In this document: piece by piece, positions 1-5,937 of the stretch | Position numbering within the stretch: position 1 is the first letter of the stretch | How the letters are laid out: each line of letters opens with the position of its first letter | Assembly (NCBI GenBank): GCA_934511545.1 | Contig: CAKSWM010000049.1 | Coordinates: 1-8,571, forward strand | DNA: 8,571 nucleotides | Direction of reading: 5' to 3' | Origin: an uncultured Oscillospiraceae bacterium | GTDB lineage: Bacteria > Bacillota > Clostridia > Oscillospirales > Oscillospiraceae | The notes under the pieces: generated by a model | The model's input: only the letters and a program-made list of their open reading frames with translations | Database searches by the model: none | What the model was told of the DNA's origin: nothing | Position numbers and translations under genes: made by a program

Positions 1-359
1 CCGATCAGTACGATCTGGTGTGCAACGGCGTGGAGCTTTCATCCGGCGCGGTCCGCAACCACGATCCCGAGATCATGGTCAAGGCCTTTGAGCTTGTACG
101 TCTCGGCGAGGAGGATGTCAAGGCCAAGTTCCCCGCAATGTACAATGCGTTCACCTATGGCGCGCCGCCTCACGCGGGCATAGCCCCGGGTGTTGACCGC
201 ATGGTCATGCTGCTCGCCGGCGAGGACTCCATCCGCGAGATAATCCCCTTCCCGATGAACAAGAACGCACAGGATTTGATGATGAACGCTCCGGGCGAGG
301 TGACTCAGAAGCAGCTTGACGAGCTCCATATAGCGATAGTCAAAAGCGACGGAGAGTAA
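1..359 (+). CDS. aspS: Aspartyl-tRNA synthetase, C-terminal part (5' end outside window)
   Basis: Only the last 118 residues are present; the reading frame enters at base 3 and stops at 357-359. The enzyme charges tRNA with aspartate in the cytoplasm. The visible part is the end of the class II catalytic core. The motif 3 region reads [15 protein letters not shown], containing the arginine that binds ATP. It is followed by the family-typical segment with [30 protein letters not shown] spacing and the ending [10 protein letters not shown]. The APG form of motif 3 (not AFG as in E. coli) and the NKNAQDLMM segment are, from memory, common in Firmicutes enzymes. Many of those also charge tRNA(Asn) and rely on GatCAB, but that cannot be tested here. 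comM follows after 39 nt with no terminator, so the two are probably co-transcribed. Identification is firm. Confidence 0.95.
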   Translation, partial: DQYDLVCNGVELSSGAVRNHDPEIMVKAFELVRLGEEDVKAKFPAMYNAFTYGAPPHAGIAPGVDRMVMLLAGEDSIREIIPFPMNKNAQDLMMNAPGEVTQKQLDELHIAIVKSDGE

Positions 360-398
360 ATAACAAATCAACATTCAGCGGCGGAAGGCAGTGGGAAA

Positions 399-1925
399 AT
401 GGTCTGTAAAATTCGCTCCCTGGGGCTTTGGGGCATATCAGGATATGAGGTCACGGTGGAGGTCTTTCTTGCGAGCGGGCTTCCGCGCATCGACGTTGTA
501 GGGCTGCCGGATTCGGCGGTCAAGGAATCGCGCGAGCGCGTGCGCGCCGCGATAAAGAACAGCGGACTGAAATTTCCCGTCAGCCGCCTGACCGTCAACC
601 TTGCGCCCGCGGACACGAAGAAGGAGGGGACGGTATATGACCTGCCCATTCTTCTTGGCGTGCTTGCCGCTTCGGGCGATATCCCCGCTCCGCCGGATGA
701 CGCCGCGTTTTTCGGCGAGCTTTCGCTCTCCGGCGAACTGCGGAGCGTCCGCGGCGCGCTTCCGATGGCGCTGGCGGCCCGCAGAGCGGGAATACGCAGG
801 CTTTTCGTGCCCGACGGGAACGCAGCGGAGGCCGCTTTTGCCGACGGCGTCGAGGTCTATCCCGTAAAAACCGTGAGCGAGCTGATAGCGCATCTGGACG
901 GTTCGGCGCCGATAGCGCCCGCGGCCGCTCCGGAGATATCGGCGATACGCAGGTCCGGCCCGGATTTTGCGGAGGTAAAAGGGCAGGAAAACGTCAAGCG
1001 CGCGCTGGAGATCGCCGCGGCGGGAGGGCATAACGTCCTGCTCGTCGGGCCGCCGGGAGCGGGCAAATCCATGCTTGCGCGCCGCATCCCCGGCATATTG
1101 CCGGAGATGAGCCTCGGCGAGATGCTCGCGGCGACCGAGATACACTCGATAATGGGTCTCACGAGCAGTGAAAACCCGATACTTACGGAGCGGCCCTTCC
1201 GTTCGCCGCACCATACGGTCTCCGCCGTTGCAATGTCCGGCGGGGGCAGCGCCGTACACCCGGGCGAGATCAGCCTTGCGCACAACGGCGTTCTGTTTCT
1301 CGATGAGCTTCCCGAGTTTCCGCGCGATGTGCTGGAAACTCTGCGCCAGCCGCTGGAGGACGGCTTCGTCACGGTCTCGCGCTCCGCGGGCAGCGCGCAG
1401 TATCCCAGCTCGTTCATGCTGGTATGCGCGATGAATCCCTGCAAGTGCGGCTGGTACGGCCACCCGTCCGGACGTTGCCGCTGTACGCCCAACGAGATAA
1501 GAAGATATCACAGCCGCATCTCCGGCCCACTGCTGGATCGCATAGACATAATAGTCGAGGTCCCCGCGCTCGAATACGAGGAGCTGCGCCGGAAGCCGGA
1601 TGCGGAAAGCTCGCGCGAGATAAAAAAGCGCGTGGATGCGGCGCGGGAGCGTCAGCGTGCAAGACAGAACGGAGAGACCGGCGCAGAGTGCAACGCCCGT
1701 CTCGGCCCTGCGGAGCTTGCGAGGTTCTGCGCCTTGTCGCCGGAGTGCGACGAGCTGATGCGCGCGGCCTATGACACGATGGCGCTGACCGGCCGAAGCT
1801 ATGACAGGATACTGCGGGTCGCGCGTACTATTGCCGATCTCGACGGAGAAGAGAATATAGCGCCTGCGCATCTTGCGGAGGCCATTCAATACAGGACCTA
1901 CGATTTTACGGAAAACGATGACTGA
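399..1925 (+). CDS. comM: YifB/ComM-family Mg-chelatase-like AAA+ ATPase
   Basis: A full-length 508-residue member of the YifB/ComM family (usual length about 500-510). Residues 1-170 form the N-terminal domain, with the family signature GLPDSAVKESRERVRAAIKN near residues 35-54. The AAA+ module follows: Walker A GPPGAGKS (217-224), the RPFRSPHHT motif (265-273), Walker B LFLDELPEF (299-307), and GPLLDRID (376-383). Between them a CxC-x9-CxC cluster (C348, C350, C360, C362) is a likely zinc site. The Mg-chelatase C-terminal helical domain closes the protein, with LTGRSYDRILRVARTIADL near its end. ComM in Vibrio and Haemophilus is a hexameric helicase that drives branch migration during natural transformation. 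The role in Clostridia is not settled. The ATG at 399 gives the usual family start; its ribosome site (GGAAGG, 383-388) is modest. The stop lies 10 nt before metN. Confidence 0.93.
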   Translation: MVCKIRSLGLWGISGYEVTVEVFLASGLPRIDVVGLPDSAVKESRERVRAAIKNSGLKFPVSRLTVNLAPADTKKEGTVYDLPILLGVLAASGDIPAPPDDAAFFGELSLSGELRSVRGALPMALAARRAGIRRLFVPDGNAAEAAFADGVEVYPVKTVSELIAHLDGSAPIAPAAAPEISAIRRSGPDFAEVKGQENVKRALEIAAAGGHNVLLVGPPGAGKSMLARRIPGILPEMSLGEMLAATEIHSIMGLTSSENPILTERPFRSPHHTVSAVAMSGGGSAVHPGEISLAHNGVLFLDELPEFPRDVLETLRQPLEDGFVTVSRSAGSAQYPSSFMLVCAMNPCKCGWYGHPSGRCRCTPNEIRRYHSRISGPLLDRIDIIVEVPALEYEELRRKPDAESSREIKKRVDAARERQRARQNGETGAECNARLGPAELARFCALSPECDELMRAAYDTMALTGRSYDRILRVARTIADLDGEENIAPAHLAEAIQYRTYDFTENDD

Positions 1926-1935
1926 GGGGATGCAT

Positions 1936-2958
1936 ATGAGCACAGAAAGACCGATAATCGAATTACAGAATGTCGGAAAGCGGTTCCAGTCGATGGACGG
2001 AGAGGTCACGGCGCTTGAGGGCGTGGATCTTTCCATCAACAGGGGCGATATTTTCGGCGTGATCGGCATGTCCGGTGCGGGCAAATCCACGCTGGTGCGA
2101 TGCATCAACCTGCTTGAGCGCCCGACGACAGGCTCCGTCCTTTTCGAGGGGGAGGATCTGACAAAGATGAGCCCCTCCGCGCTGCGTGAGTGCCGCCGCA
2201 AGATCAGCATGATCTTCCAGCAGTTCAATCTTCTCATGCAGAGCACCTGCCTGAAAAATATCTGCTTCCCGATGGAGATCGCCGGTGTCAGAGCTGCCGA
2301 CGCGAAAAAGCGCGCCATGGAGCTGCTCGAGATCGTCGGACTTCCGGACAAGGCGAACGCCTATCCGGCTCAGCTCTCCGGCGGACAGAAGCAGCGCATA
2401 GCCATCGCCCGCTCGCTGGCCTCCGATCCGGAGGTGCTCATGTGCGATGAGGCGACGAGCGCGCTTGACCCGACGACAACGCGCGCCATTCTCGCGCTGA
2501 TAAAGGACATCAACAGGCGTCTGGGCATAACGGCTATCATAATTACGCACGAGATGTCGGTTATAGAGGAGATATGCTCCCATGTCGCGATCCTTGACAA
2601 AGGCCGCGTCGCAGAGATAGGCGCCGTCGAGGAGATATTCACAAATCCAAAGACCGAGGCCGCCAGGAGACTGGTCTATCCCAACGGCGCGCCTGTTTCC
2701 GACCTTAAGAGCGACCGCGTCGTCAGGATCGCATTCAACGGCGGCACGAGCTACAGCCCGCTTATCGCCTCGCTTGCGATCGACTGCGGCGTAAAGGTCA
2801 ATATACTCGGCGCGGACACGCGCAATGTCGGCGGCAAGGCGTTCGGAACGATGCTGATCGGTCTGCCCAACGATCCCGAGGGCGCGGAAAAGGCGCTGAA
2901 CTATATCCGCCGCCAGAAGGATGTTACCTGTGAGGAGGTGGAATACAGCCATGACTGA
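1936..2958 (+). CDS. metN: Methionine ABC transporter, ATP-binding subunit MetN
   Basis: A 340-residue ATPase subunit of the MetNIQ methionine importer (E. coli MetN has 343). Visible motifs are Walker A GMSGAGKST (44-52), Q-loop Q95, signature LSGGQKQR (147-154), Walker B VLMCDE (167-172) with catalytic E172, and H-loop H205. The C-terminal part, from about residue 265, is a NIL/ACT-like domain. In E. coli MetN this domain binds intracellular methionine and shuts down transport (trans-inhibition). I chose ATG 1936 because GAGGGG (1924-1929) sits 6 nt upstream. The in-frame ATG at 1918 overlaps the comM stop by 8 nt but lacks a good ribosome site, and 1930 is too close to GAGGGG. The gene lies directly behind comM and overlaps metI by 8 nt. 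No SAM riboswitch or T-box precedes it. Confidence 0.95.
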   Translation: MSTERPIIELQNVGKRFQSMDGEVTALEGVDLSINRGDIFGVIGMSGAGKSTLVRCINLLERPTTGSVLFEGEDLTKMSPSALRECRRKISMIFQQFNLLMQSTCLKNICFPMEIAGVRAADAKKRAMELLEIVGLPDKANAYPAQLSGGQKQRIAIARSLASDPEVLMCDEATSALDPTTTRAILALIKDINRRLGITAIIITHEMSVIEEICSHVAILDKGRVAEIGAVEEIFTNPKTEAARRLVYPNGAPVSDLKSDRVVRIAFNGGTSYSPLIASLAIDCGVKVNILGADTRNVGGKAFGTMLIGLPNDPEGAEKALNYIRRQKDVTCEEVEYSHD

Positions 2959-3679
2959 ATTTTTCCAGTCCAAAGCATGGCTTGAAGCCGTTGAGATAAT
3001 CAGAAGCGAGACCGCAATGGGCATATGGGAGACGCTGTATTCAACGGTGCTCTCGACGCTGTTTGCCTATGCGATAGGTCTGCCGCTCGGCGTCCTGCTC
3101 GTAACGGGCGAGGAGACGGGCATCCGCCCCCTGCCCCGGTGGCTGATGAGCGTTCTGAACTTCGCCATAAACATACTGCGCAGCGTCCCATTCCTGATAC
3201 TTATGATAATCGTTCTGCCGCTGTCGAGATTCGTTGTCGGCACGTCGATAGGAACCCCGGCACTCATCGTTCCGCTGACGATAGCCGCGTTCCCGTTCAT
3301 CGCACGCCTTGTCGAGAGCTCGCTGCGTGAGACGGACAAGGGCGTTATCGAGGCGGCTCAGTCCATGGGAGCGACGCCCTTCCAGATAGTTTACAAGGTG
3401 ATGCTGCCGGAGGCGAAGCCCTCGCTGCTGTCCGGCGCCGCGATAGCCCTGACCACGATCATGGGATATGGCGCGATGGCCGGTATAATAGGCGGCGGCG
3501 GTCTTGGTAAGATCGCGATAAACTACGGCTATTACCGGTTCAAGCCCATCGTCATGTGGGCGGAGGTCGTTCTTCTGGTCGTGCTCGTCCAGATTTTCCA
3601 GACAGTCGGAACAAAGCTTGCCGTCAAAAGCGACAAACGTATAACTGCTGCTGCAAAAAGAAAGAAAAAAGCAGAGTGA
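2951..3679 (+). CDS. metI: Methionine ABC transporter, permease subunit MetI
   Basis: A 242-residue inner-membrane permease that pairs as a dimer with MetN. It has five predicted hydrophobic segments, roughly at residues 27-50, 62-90, 95-118, 158-182 and 200-220. The EAA coupling loop, EAAQSMGATP through VMLPEA (134-155), is the MetI-type contact to the ATPase. The ATG at 2951 lies inside the end of metN (shared ATGACTGA), with AGGAGG at 2933-2938, so translational coupling is likely. The C-terminus carries a Lys/Arg-rich tail (KSDKRITAAAKRKKKAE), making the protein about 25 residues longer than E. coli MetI. A strong terminator follows. The gene for the substrate-binding lipoprotein does not follow directly. 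It is found 1.3 kb downstream, behind an opposing gene. Confidence 0.95.
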   Translation: MTEFFQSKAWLEAVEIIRSETAMGIWETLYSTVLSTLFAYAIGLPLGVLLVTGEETGIRPLPRWLMSVLNFAINILRSVPFLILMIIVLPLSRFVVGTSIGTPALIVPLTIAAFPFIARLVESSLRETDKGVIEAAQSMGATPFQIVYKVMLPEAKPSLLSGAAIALTTIMGYGAMAGIIGGGGLGKIAINYGYYRFKPIVMWAEVVLLVVLVQIFQTVGTKLAVKSDKRITAAAKRKKKAE

Positions 3680-3717
3680 GCCGGTTCAAAGGACCGCGGC
3701 TCATCTGCCAGGTACAG

Positions 3718-3753
3718 CCGGCGCCTTCGATAAGTCGAAGGCGCCGGTTTTTT
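3718..3753 (+). terminator. Intrinsic terminator after metI
   Basis: A perfect 13-bp GC-rich stem (CCGGCGCCTTCGA, 3718-3730, with 3735-3747) closes a 4-nt loop and is followed by six T residues (3748-3753). It ends the aspS-comM-metNI transcript. There is no T run on the other strand, so it should not serve the opposing SDR gene. Confidence 0.93.
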
Positions 3754-3774
3754 ACGTTATACGTTATATGAGGT

Positions 3775-4551
3775 TTACCGCGCGGTCGAACCGCCGTTTA
3801 TGACCGCGTCGAGACCGCTTATGTAGCCCGCCTCGTCGCTTGCAAGGAACTTGACCAGCGCGGCGACCTCGTCAAGCTCGCCCATGCGGCCAAGAGGGAT
3901 GGGGAAGCCGCGGCTCAGCATCGCGCTGAGATCTCCCCCGAACACATTCTCAAGCGTGTTCTGCATCATGCGGGAGTTGAGCGCGCCGGGGCATATCGTA
4001 TTGACGCGGACGTTGTATTCGCCAGCCTCCATTGCGGCGATCGCGCCGATCTTCATGCAGGCGGCCTTGGAGACGGAATATGCCGAACCTCCAATCTGCG
4101 CGCGGATGCCGGCCTGTGACGAGGTGTTTATAACGCAGCCGCCGCGCTGACGGTACATTACGGGCAGGACGTATTTGAGCATTATCAGAACGCCGGTCAC
4201 ATTCAGTTTCATGCAGCTTTCAAACTGCGCTATGTCGATGTCCTCGATACGCGCTCCGGGACCCTGCTTTCCGGCGTTGTTGAAGAGAACATCGATTTTT
4301 CCGAAGCAGGCGACAATGGCGTCCACCGCGGCGGAAACGGAGCTTTCGTCGGTCACGTCGGTTTGTATGAGCAGGCTCCGTTCTGGATCCAGTCCCAATT
4401 CGGCGGCCTTTGCCTTCAGCGCGGCATCATTCACGTCCAGAAGGCAGACGGAAGCCCCGTCGTCATAGAATGATCTGGCAGTGACGGATCCGATGTCGCC
4501 GGCCGCTCCGGTTATGACGACGACCTTTCCGGTAAAATCGAAATTTATCAT
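3775..4551 (-). CDS. Short-chain dehydrogenase/reductase (SDR), classical type
   Basis: A 258-residue NAD(P)H-dependent oxidoreductase with every classical SDR element. These are the Rossmann motif TGAAGDIG (14-21), D39 at the end of strand beta-2 (favours NAD(H)), NNAG (91-94), N117, S145, the catalytic pair Y158-xxx-K162, PG (188-189) and the C-terminal FLASDEAGYISG segment typical of FabG-like enzymes. The substrate cannot be read from sequence; family members act on sugars, sugar acids, 3-oxoacyl groups and steroids. The start at 4551 is preceded on the minus strand by AAAGGAG with a 9-nt spacer and begins MINFDFTGK, as is usual for the family; a longer in-frame extension has no such support. 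It sits head-to-head with the metQ leader and tail-to-tail with metI. The sugar-acid dehydratase fragment at the right edge is a possible metabolic partner, but that is speculation. Confidence 0.9.
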   Translation of the reverse strand: MINFDFTGKVVVITGAAGDIGSVTARSFYDDGASVCLLDVNDAALKAKAAELGLDPERSLLIQTDVTDESSVSAAVDAIVACFGKIDVLFNNAGKQGPGARIEDIDIAQFESCMKLNVTGVLIMLKYVLPVMYRQRGGCVINTSSQAGIRAQIGGSAYSVSKAACMKIGAIAAMEAGEYNVRVNTICPGALNSRMMQNTLENVFGGDLSAMLSRGFPIPLGRMGELDEVAALVKFLASDEAGYISGLDAVINGGSTAR

Positions 4552-4582
4552 ACTTATGCGCTCCTTTTCTTCTCCTGCTTCA

Positions 4583-4610
4583 ATTATATCTGAAAAAAGG
4601 GGGAAAGCAA
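4583..4610 (-). promoter_or_regulatory. Promoter for the SDR gene
   Basis: On the minus strand a perfect -10 box TATAAT (4588-4583) is preceded at 16 bp by TTGCTT (4610-4605), a weak -35. Transcription would start near 4576, giving a leader of about 25 nt that contains the AAAGGAG ribosome site of the SDR gene. Confidence 0.6.
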
Positions 4611-4702
4611 CAGGCAAAAAAGAAAAGCTGGTGATTGAGTACAGAAAATTTCACGGAGGAGAGCGCAATATTGACAGATGTTTAGATTTTCCGAAAAAGC
4701 TA

Positions 4703-4729
4703 TTGACAAAATAGGTTTTATGTTATATT
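4703..4729 (+). promoter_or_regulatory. Promoter of the metQ leader transcript
   Basis: A consensus -35 TTGACA (4703-4708) is followed by an extended -10, TG-T-TATATT (4721-4729), with a short 15-bp spacer. TATTAC (4726-4731) at 17 bp and TACAAT (4729-4734) at 20 bp are alternative -10 choices. The transcript would begin around 4736-4741, about 30 nt before the Met-rich leader frame. An identical TATTGACA also occurs exactly 32 bp upstream (4669-4676) but has no matching -10. Confidence 0.7.
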
Positions 4730-4770
4730 ACAATATCACCACAGAGAAACGAAGAAAGGAGATACTTGAA

Positions 4771-4890
4771 ATGACCGGTTCGTTTGGGTTTGTCATTATG
4801 TCCATGGAAAACATGTGCAGCATGCGCATGTGCTTTGTCATGCCCATTTCCGGTAAGTACTCCGACCAAGGGAAGAAACCTGCCGTATAA
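4771..4890 (+). CDS. Methionine-rich 39-residue leader peptide upstream of metQ
   Basis: A short frame starts at ATG 4771 behind an ideal ribosome site (AAAGGAG, 4755-4761, 9-nt spacer) and stops at TAA 4888-4890. The 39 residues include Met at 1, 10, 12, 15, 18, 20 and 24: six internal Met codons in 15 codons, plus two Cys (16, 21). The core reads MSMENMCSMRM. The rest is unremarkable and the tail (SGKYSDQGKKPAV) is polar. No signal sequence or known domain is visible. It lies between a good promoter and an intrinsic terminator that precedes metQ, the methionine-binding protein gene. I infer a cis-acting leader peptide whose translation measures Met-tRNA(Met): ribosomes would pause at the internal Met codons when methionine is scarce. 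A free-standing small protein that binds metal through Met and Cys is the main alternative. The same frame is open further upstream to 4678, but that start lacks a ribosome site and precedes the promoter. Confidence 0.75.
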   Translation: MTGSFGFVIMSMENMCSMRMCFVMPISGKYSDQGKKPAV

Positions 4891-4942
4891 AAAACGGCGT
4901 CACTTCTGTTTATGACCGGAGGCTTGCAGAAAGCTTTCCGGT
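4774..4942 (+). promoter_or_regulatory. Candidate four-segment transcription attenuator (antiterminator/terminator switch)
   Basis: Four segments can pair in alternating ways: 1 = ACCGG (4774-4778, leader codons 2-3), 2 = TTTCCGGT (4847-4854, just after the last Met codon), 3 = ACCGGAGG (4915-4922) and 4 = TTTCCGGT (4935-4942). Pairing 3:4 is the terminator. Pairing 2:3 (six Watson-Crick plus two G-U pairs) removes its left arm and would act as antiterminator. Pairing 1:2 gives only 5 bp. A ribosome stalled at Met codons 10-18 would leave segment 2 free for 2:3. A ribosome reaching the stop codon at 4888 would sit between 2 and 3 and favour 3:4. A small hairpin (4882-4886 with 4894-4898) holds the leader stop codon in its loop. 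The pairings are seen in the sequence; the mechanism is inferred by analogy with trp/his attenuators. Confidence 0.6.
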
Positions 4943-4951
4943 TATTTTTTT
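4912..4951 (+). terminator. Intrinsic terminator between leader peptide and metQ (attenuator)
   Basis: The left arm ATGACCGGAGGCTT (4912-4925) pairs with 4931-4945 around a GCAGA loop, with one bulged T (4935) and two G-U pairs. Seven T residues (4945-4951) follow. It lies 21 nt after the leader stop and 33 nt before metQ, so readthrough is required for metQ expression from the upstream promoter. Confidence 0.85.
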
Positions 4952-4984
4952 AGAAAAAATTTTTATTGCAAGGAGACAAAAACA

Positions 4985-5803
4985 ATGAAGAAACGTATTT
5001 CTGCTCTTGTCCTCGCACTGGTCCTTGTCCTCGCGCTCTGCGCCTGCGGAAGCAAAAAGGACAGCCTCGAGGGAACCACCATTCGCGTTGCCGCAAGTCC
5101 CGTGCCCCATGCCGAGATCCTGAAGGTCGCAAAGGATATACTCGCCGAGCAGGGAATCACCCTTGAGATCATTGAGTATACCGACTATGTCCAGCCCGCC
5201 ATGGTGACCGAATCCGGAGAGGTCGATGCAAACTACTTTGCTCATCTGCCCTACATCGAGAACTTCAACGAAGAGAACGGGACCCACCTTGTTTCCGTTG
5301 CAGCCATCCACTACGAGCCCTTCGGCCTGTATCCGGGAAAGACCAAGACCATTGACGAGCTTGCAGACGGCGCACAGATCGCCGTTCCCAACGACGGTAC
5401 CAACGAAGCCCGTGCTCTGCTCCTGCTCGAGGCTCAGGGCCTCATAACCCTCAAGGAAGGCGTTGGCCTTAACGCCACCAAGCTTGATGTTGTTGACAAC
5501 CCGAAGAACCTCGACATCGTTGAGATGGAGGCTGCCCAGCTGCCGAGGACTCTTTCCGATGTTGACATGGCCGTCATCAACGGCAACTACGCCATGGAGG
5601 CGGGCCTGTCCGTTGCCAACGACGCTGTTGCTACCGAGGACGCTGCTTCCGAAGCGGCACAGACCTATGCCAACATAGTCGTCGTCAAGGAGGGCAACGA
5701 GGATAACGCCGCCATCAAGGCCCTTGTTGAGGCTCTTCAGAGCGACGCCGTCAAGACATACATCGAGGAGAACTACGACGGAGCCGTCGTTGCGATATTC
5801 TAA
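4985..5803 (+). CDS. metQ: Methionine-binding lipoprotein MetQ (NlpA family)
   Basis: A 272-residue substrate-binding lipoprotein of the MetNIQ importer. Residues 1-20 are a signal peptide (KKR then a Leu/Val-rich core) ending in the lipobox LCAC, with C21 the expected lipidated cysteine, so the mature protein is anchored on the outer face of the membrane. The NlpA/MetQ fold signatures follow: IRVAASPVPHAEIL (33-46), EVDANYFAHLPYIENF (79-94), IAVPNDGTNEARAL (132-145) and the ligand-contact segment AVINGNYAMEAGL (196-208). A clear ribosome site (AGGAG, 4971-4975, 9-nt spacer) precedes ATG 4985. The natural partners are metN and metI, 1.3 kb upstream beyond the opposing SDR gene. metQ is transcribed separately through the Met-rich leader and attenuator, and a strong hairpin terminates it. 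Specificity for methionine rests on family membership; some relatives bind cystine or methionine sulfoxide. Confidence 0.93.
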   Translation: MKKRISALVLALVLVLALCACGSKKDSLEGTTIRVAASPVPHAEILKVAKDILAEQGITLEIIEYTDYVQPAMVTESGEVDANYFAHLPYIENFNEENGTHLVSVAAIHYEPFGLYPGKTKTIDELADGAQIAVPNDGTNEARALLLLEAQGLITLKEGVGLNATKLDVVDNPKNLDIVEMEAAQLPRTLSDVDMAVINGNYAMEAGLSVANDAVATEDAASEAAQTYANIVVVKEGNEDNAAIKALVEALQSDAVKTYIEENYDGAVVAIF

Positions 5804-5813
5804 ACACGATCAA

Positions 5814-5857
5814 AACGCAAAAAACGGACGATCTTATGATCGTCCGTTTTTTGCGTT
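5814..5857 (+). terminator. Intrinsic terminator after metQ (20-bp perfect stem)
   Basis: A perfect 20-bp inverted repeat (5814-5833 with 5838-5857) surrounds the 4-nt loop TTAT. Its GC core CGGACGATC is flanked by an A run (5819-5824) and a T run (5847-5852), so it can act as an intrinsic terminator on either strand. It ends metQ and shields the CoA-transferase promoter from readthrough. Confidence 0.93.
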
Positions 5858-5864
5858 GCAGAGG

Positions 5865-5877
5865 AGCACACTGTGCT
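5865..5877. repeat. Short dyad AGCACACTGTGCT upstream of the CoA-transferase promoter
   Basis: A perfect inverted repeat, AGCACA-C-TGTGCT, with a 1-bp centre lies 26 bp upstream of the -35 box of the CoA-transferase promoter. The spacing would suit an activator or repressor site. No protein is assigned and chance cannot be excluded. Confidence 0.3.
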
Positions 5878-5903
5878 TTTCCGGCACCGCCGACGGCCGG
5901 TGG

Positions 5904-5932
5904 TTGACATTGCATTTCCGTGATGATATTAT
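5904..5932 (+). promoter_or_regulatory. Promoter of the CoA-transferase gene
   Basis: A consensus -35 TTGACA (5904-5909), a 17-bp spacer and a -10 TATTAT (5927-5932) preceded by TG (5924-5925, extended -10). Transcription should start near 5939, about 45 nt before the gene. This is a near-consensus sigma-A promoter, so repression is more plausible than activation as its control. Confidence 0.8.
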
Positions 5933-5937
5933 CTGAA

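Noticed and set aside
438..2351. Long open frame (637 codons) on the minus strand across comM and metN
   Set aside because: It is a shadow of GC-rich coding DNA. The plus-strand frames carry complete family motifs, and the antisense translation has arginine-rich low-complexity composition with no recognisable domain.
3651..3679. Lys-rich C-terminal tail of MetI as a frameshift artefact
   Set aside because: The tail is in frame, ends in a normal stop 38 nt before the terminator, and similar basic tails occur on membrane proteins; no competing frame continues the MetI domain.
3677..3703. Second hairpin (TGAGCCG / CGGCTCA) overlapping the metI stop codon
   Set aside because: It has a bulge and no T run. 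The clear terminator at 3718-3753 explains transcript ending, so I did not list it as a separate element.
3754..3767. Tandem ACGTTAT ACGTTAT after the metI terminator
   Set aside because: Only two copies of a 7-mer; too short to distinguish from chance and no associated feature.
4671..4685. Possible tiny frame starting at TTG 4671 behind GGAGGAG
   Set aside because: It ends after four codons at TAG 4683-4685, and it lies upstream of the mapped-looking promoter; the TTG is part of a TTGACA repeat.
4736..4984. Possible SAM riboswitch or Met T-box in the metQ leader
   Set aside because: I looked for the S-box core pattern and for the T-box consensus near GGTGGNACCGCG and found neither. The region instead contains a translated Met-rich frame and a terminator.
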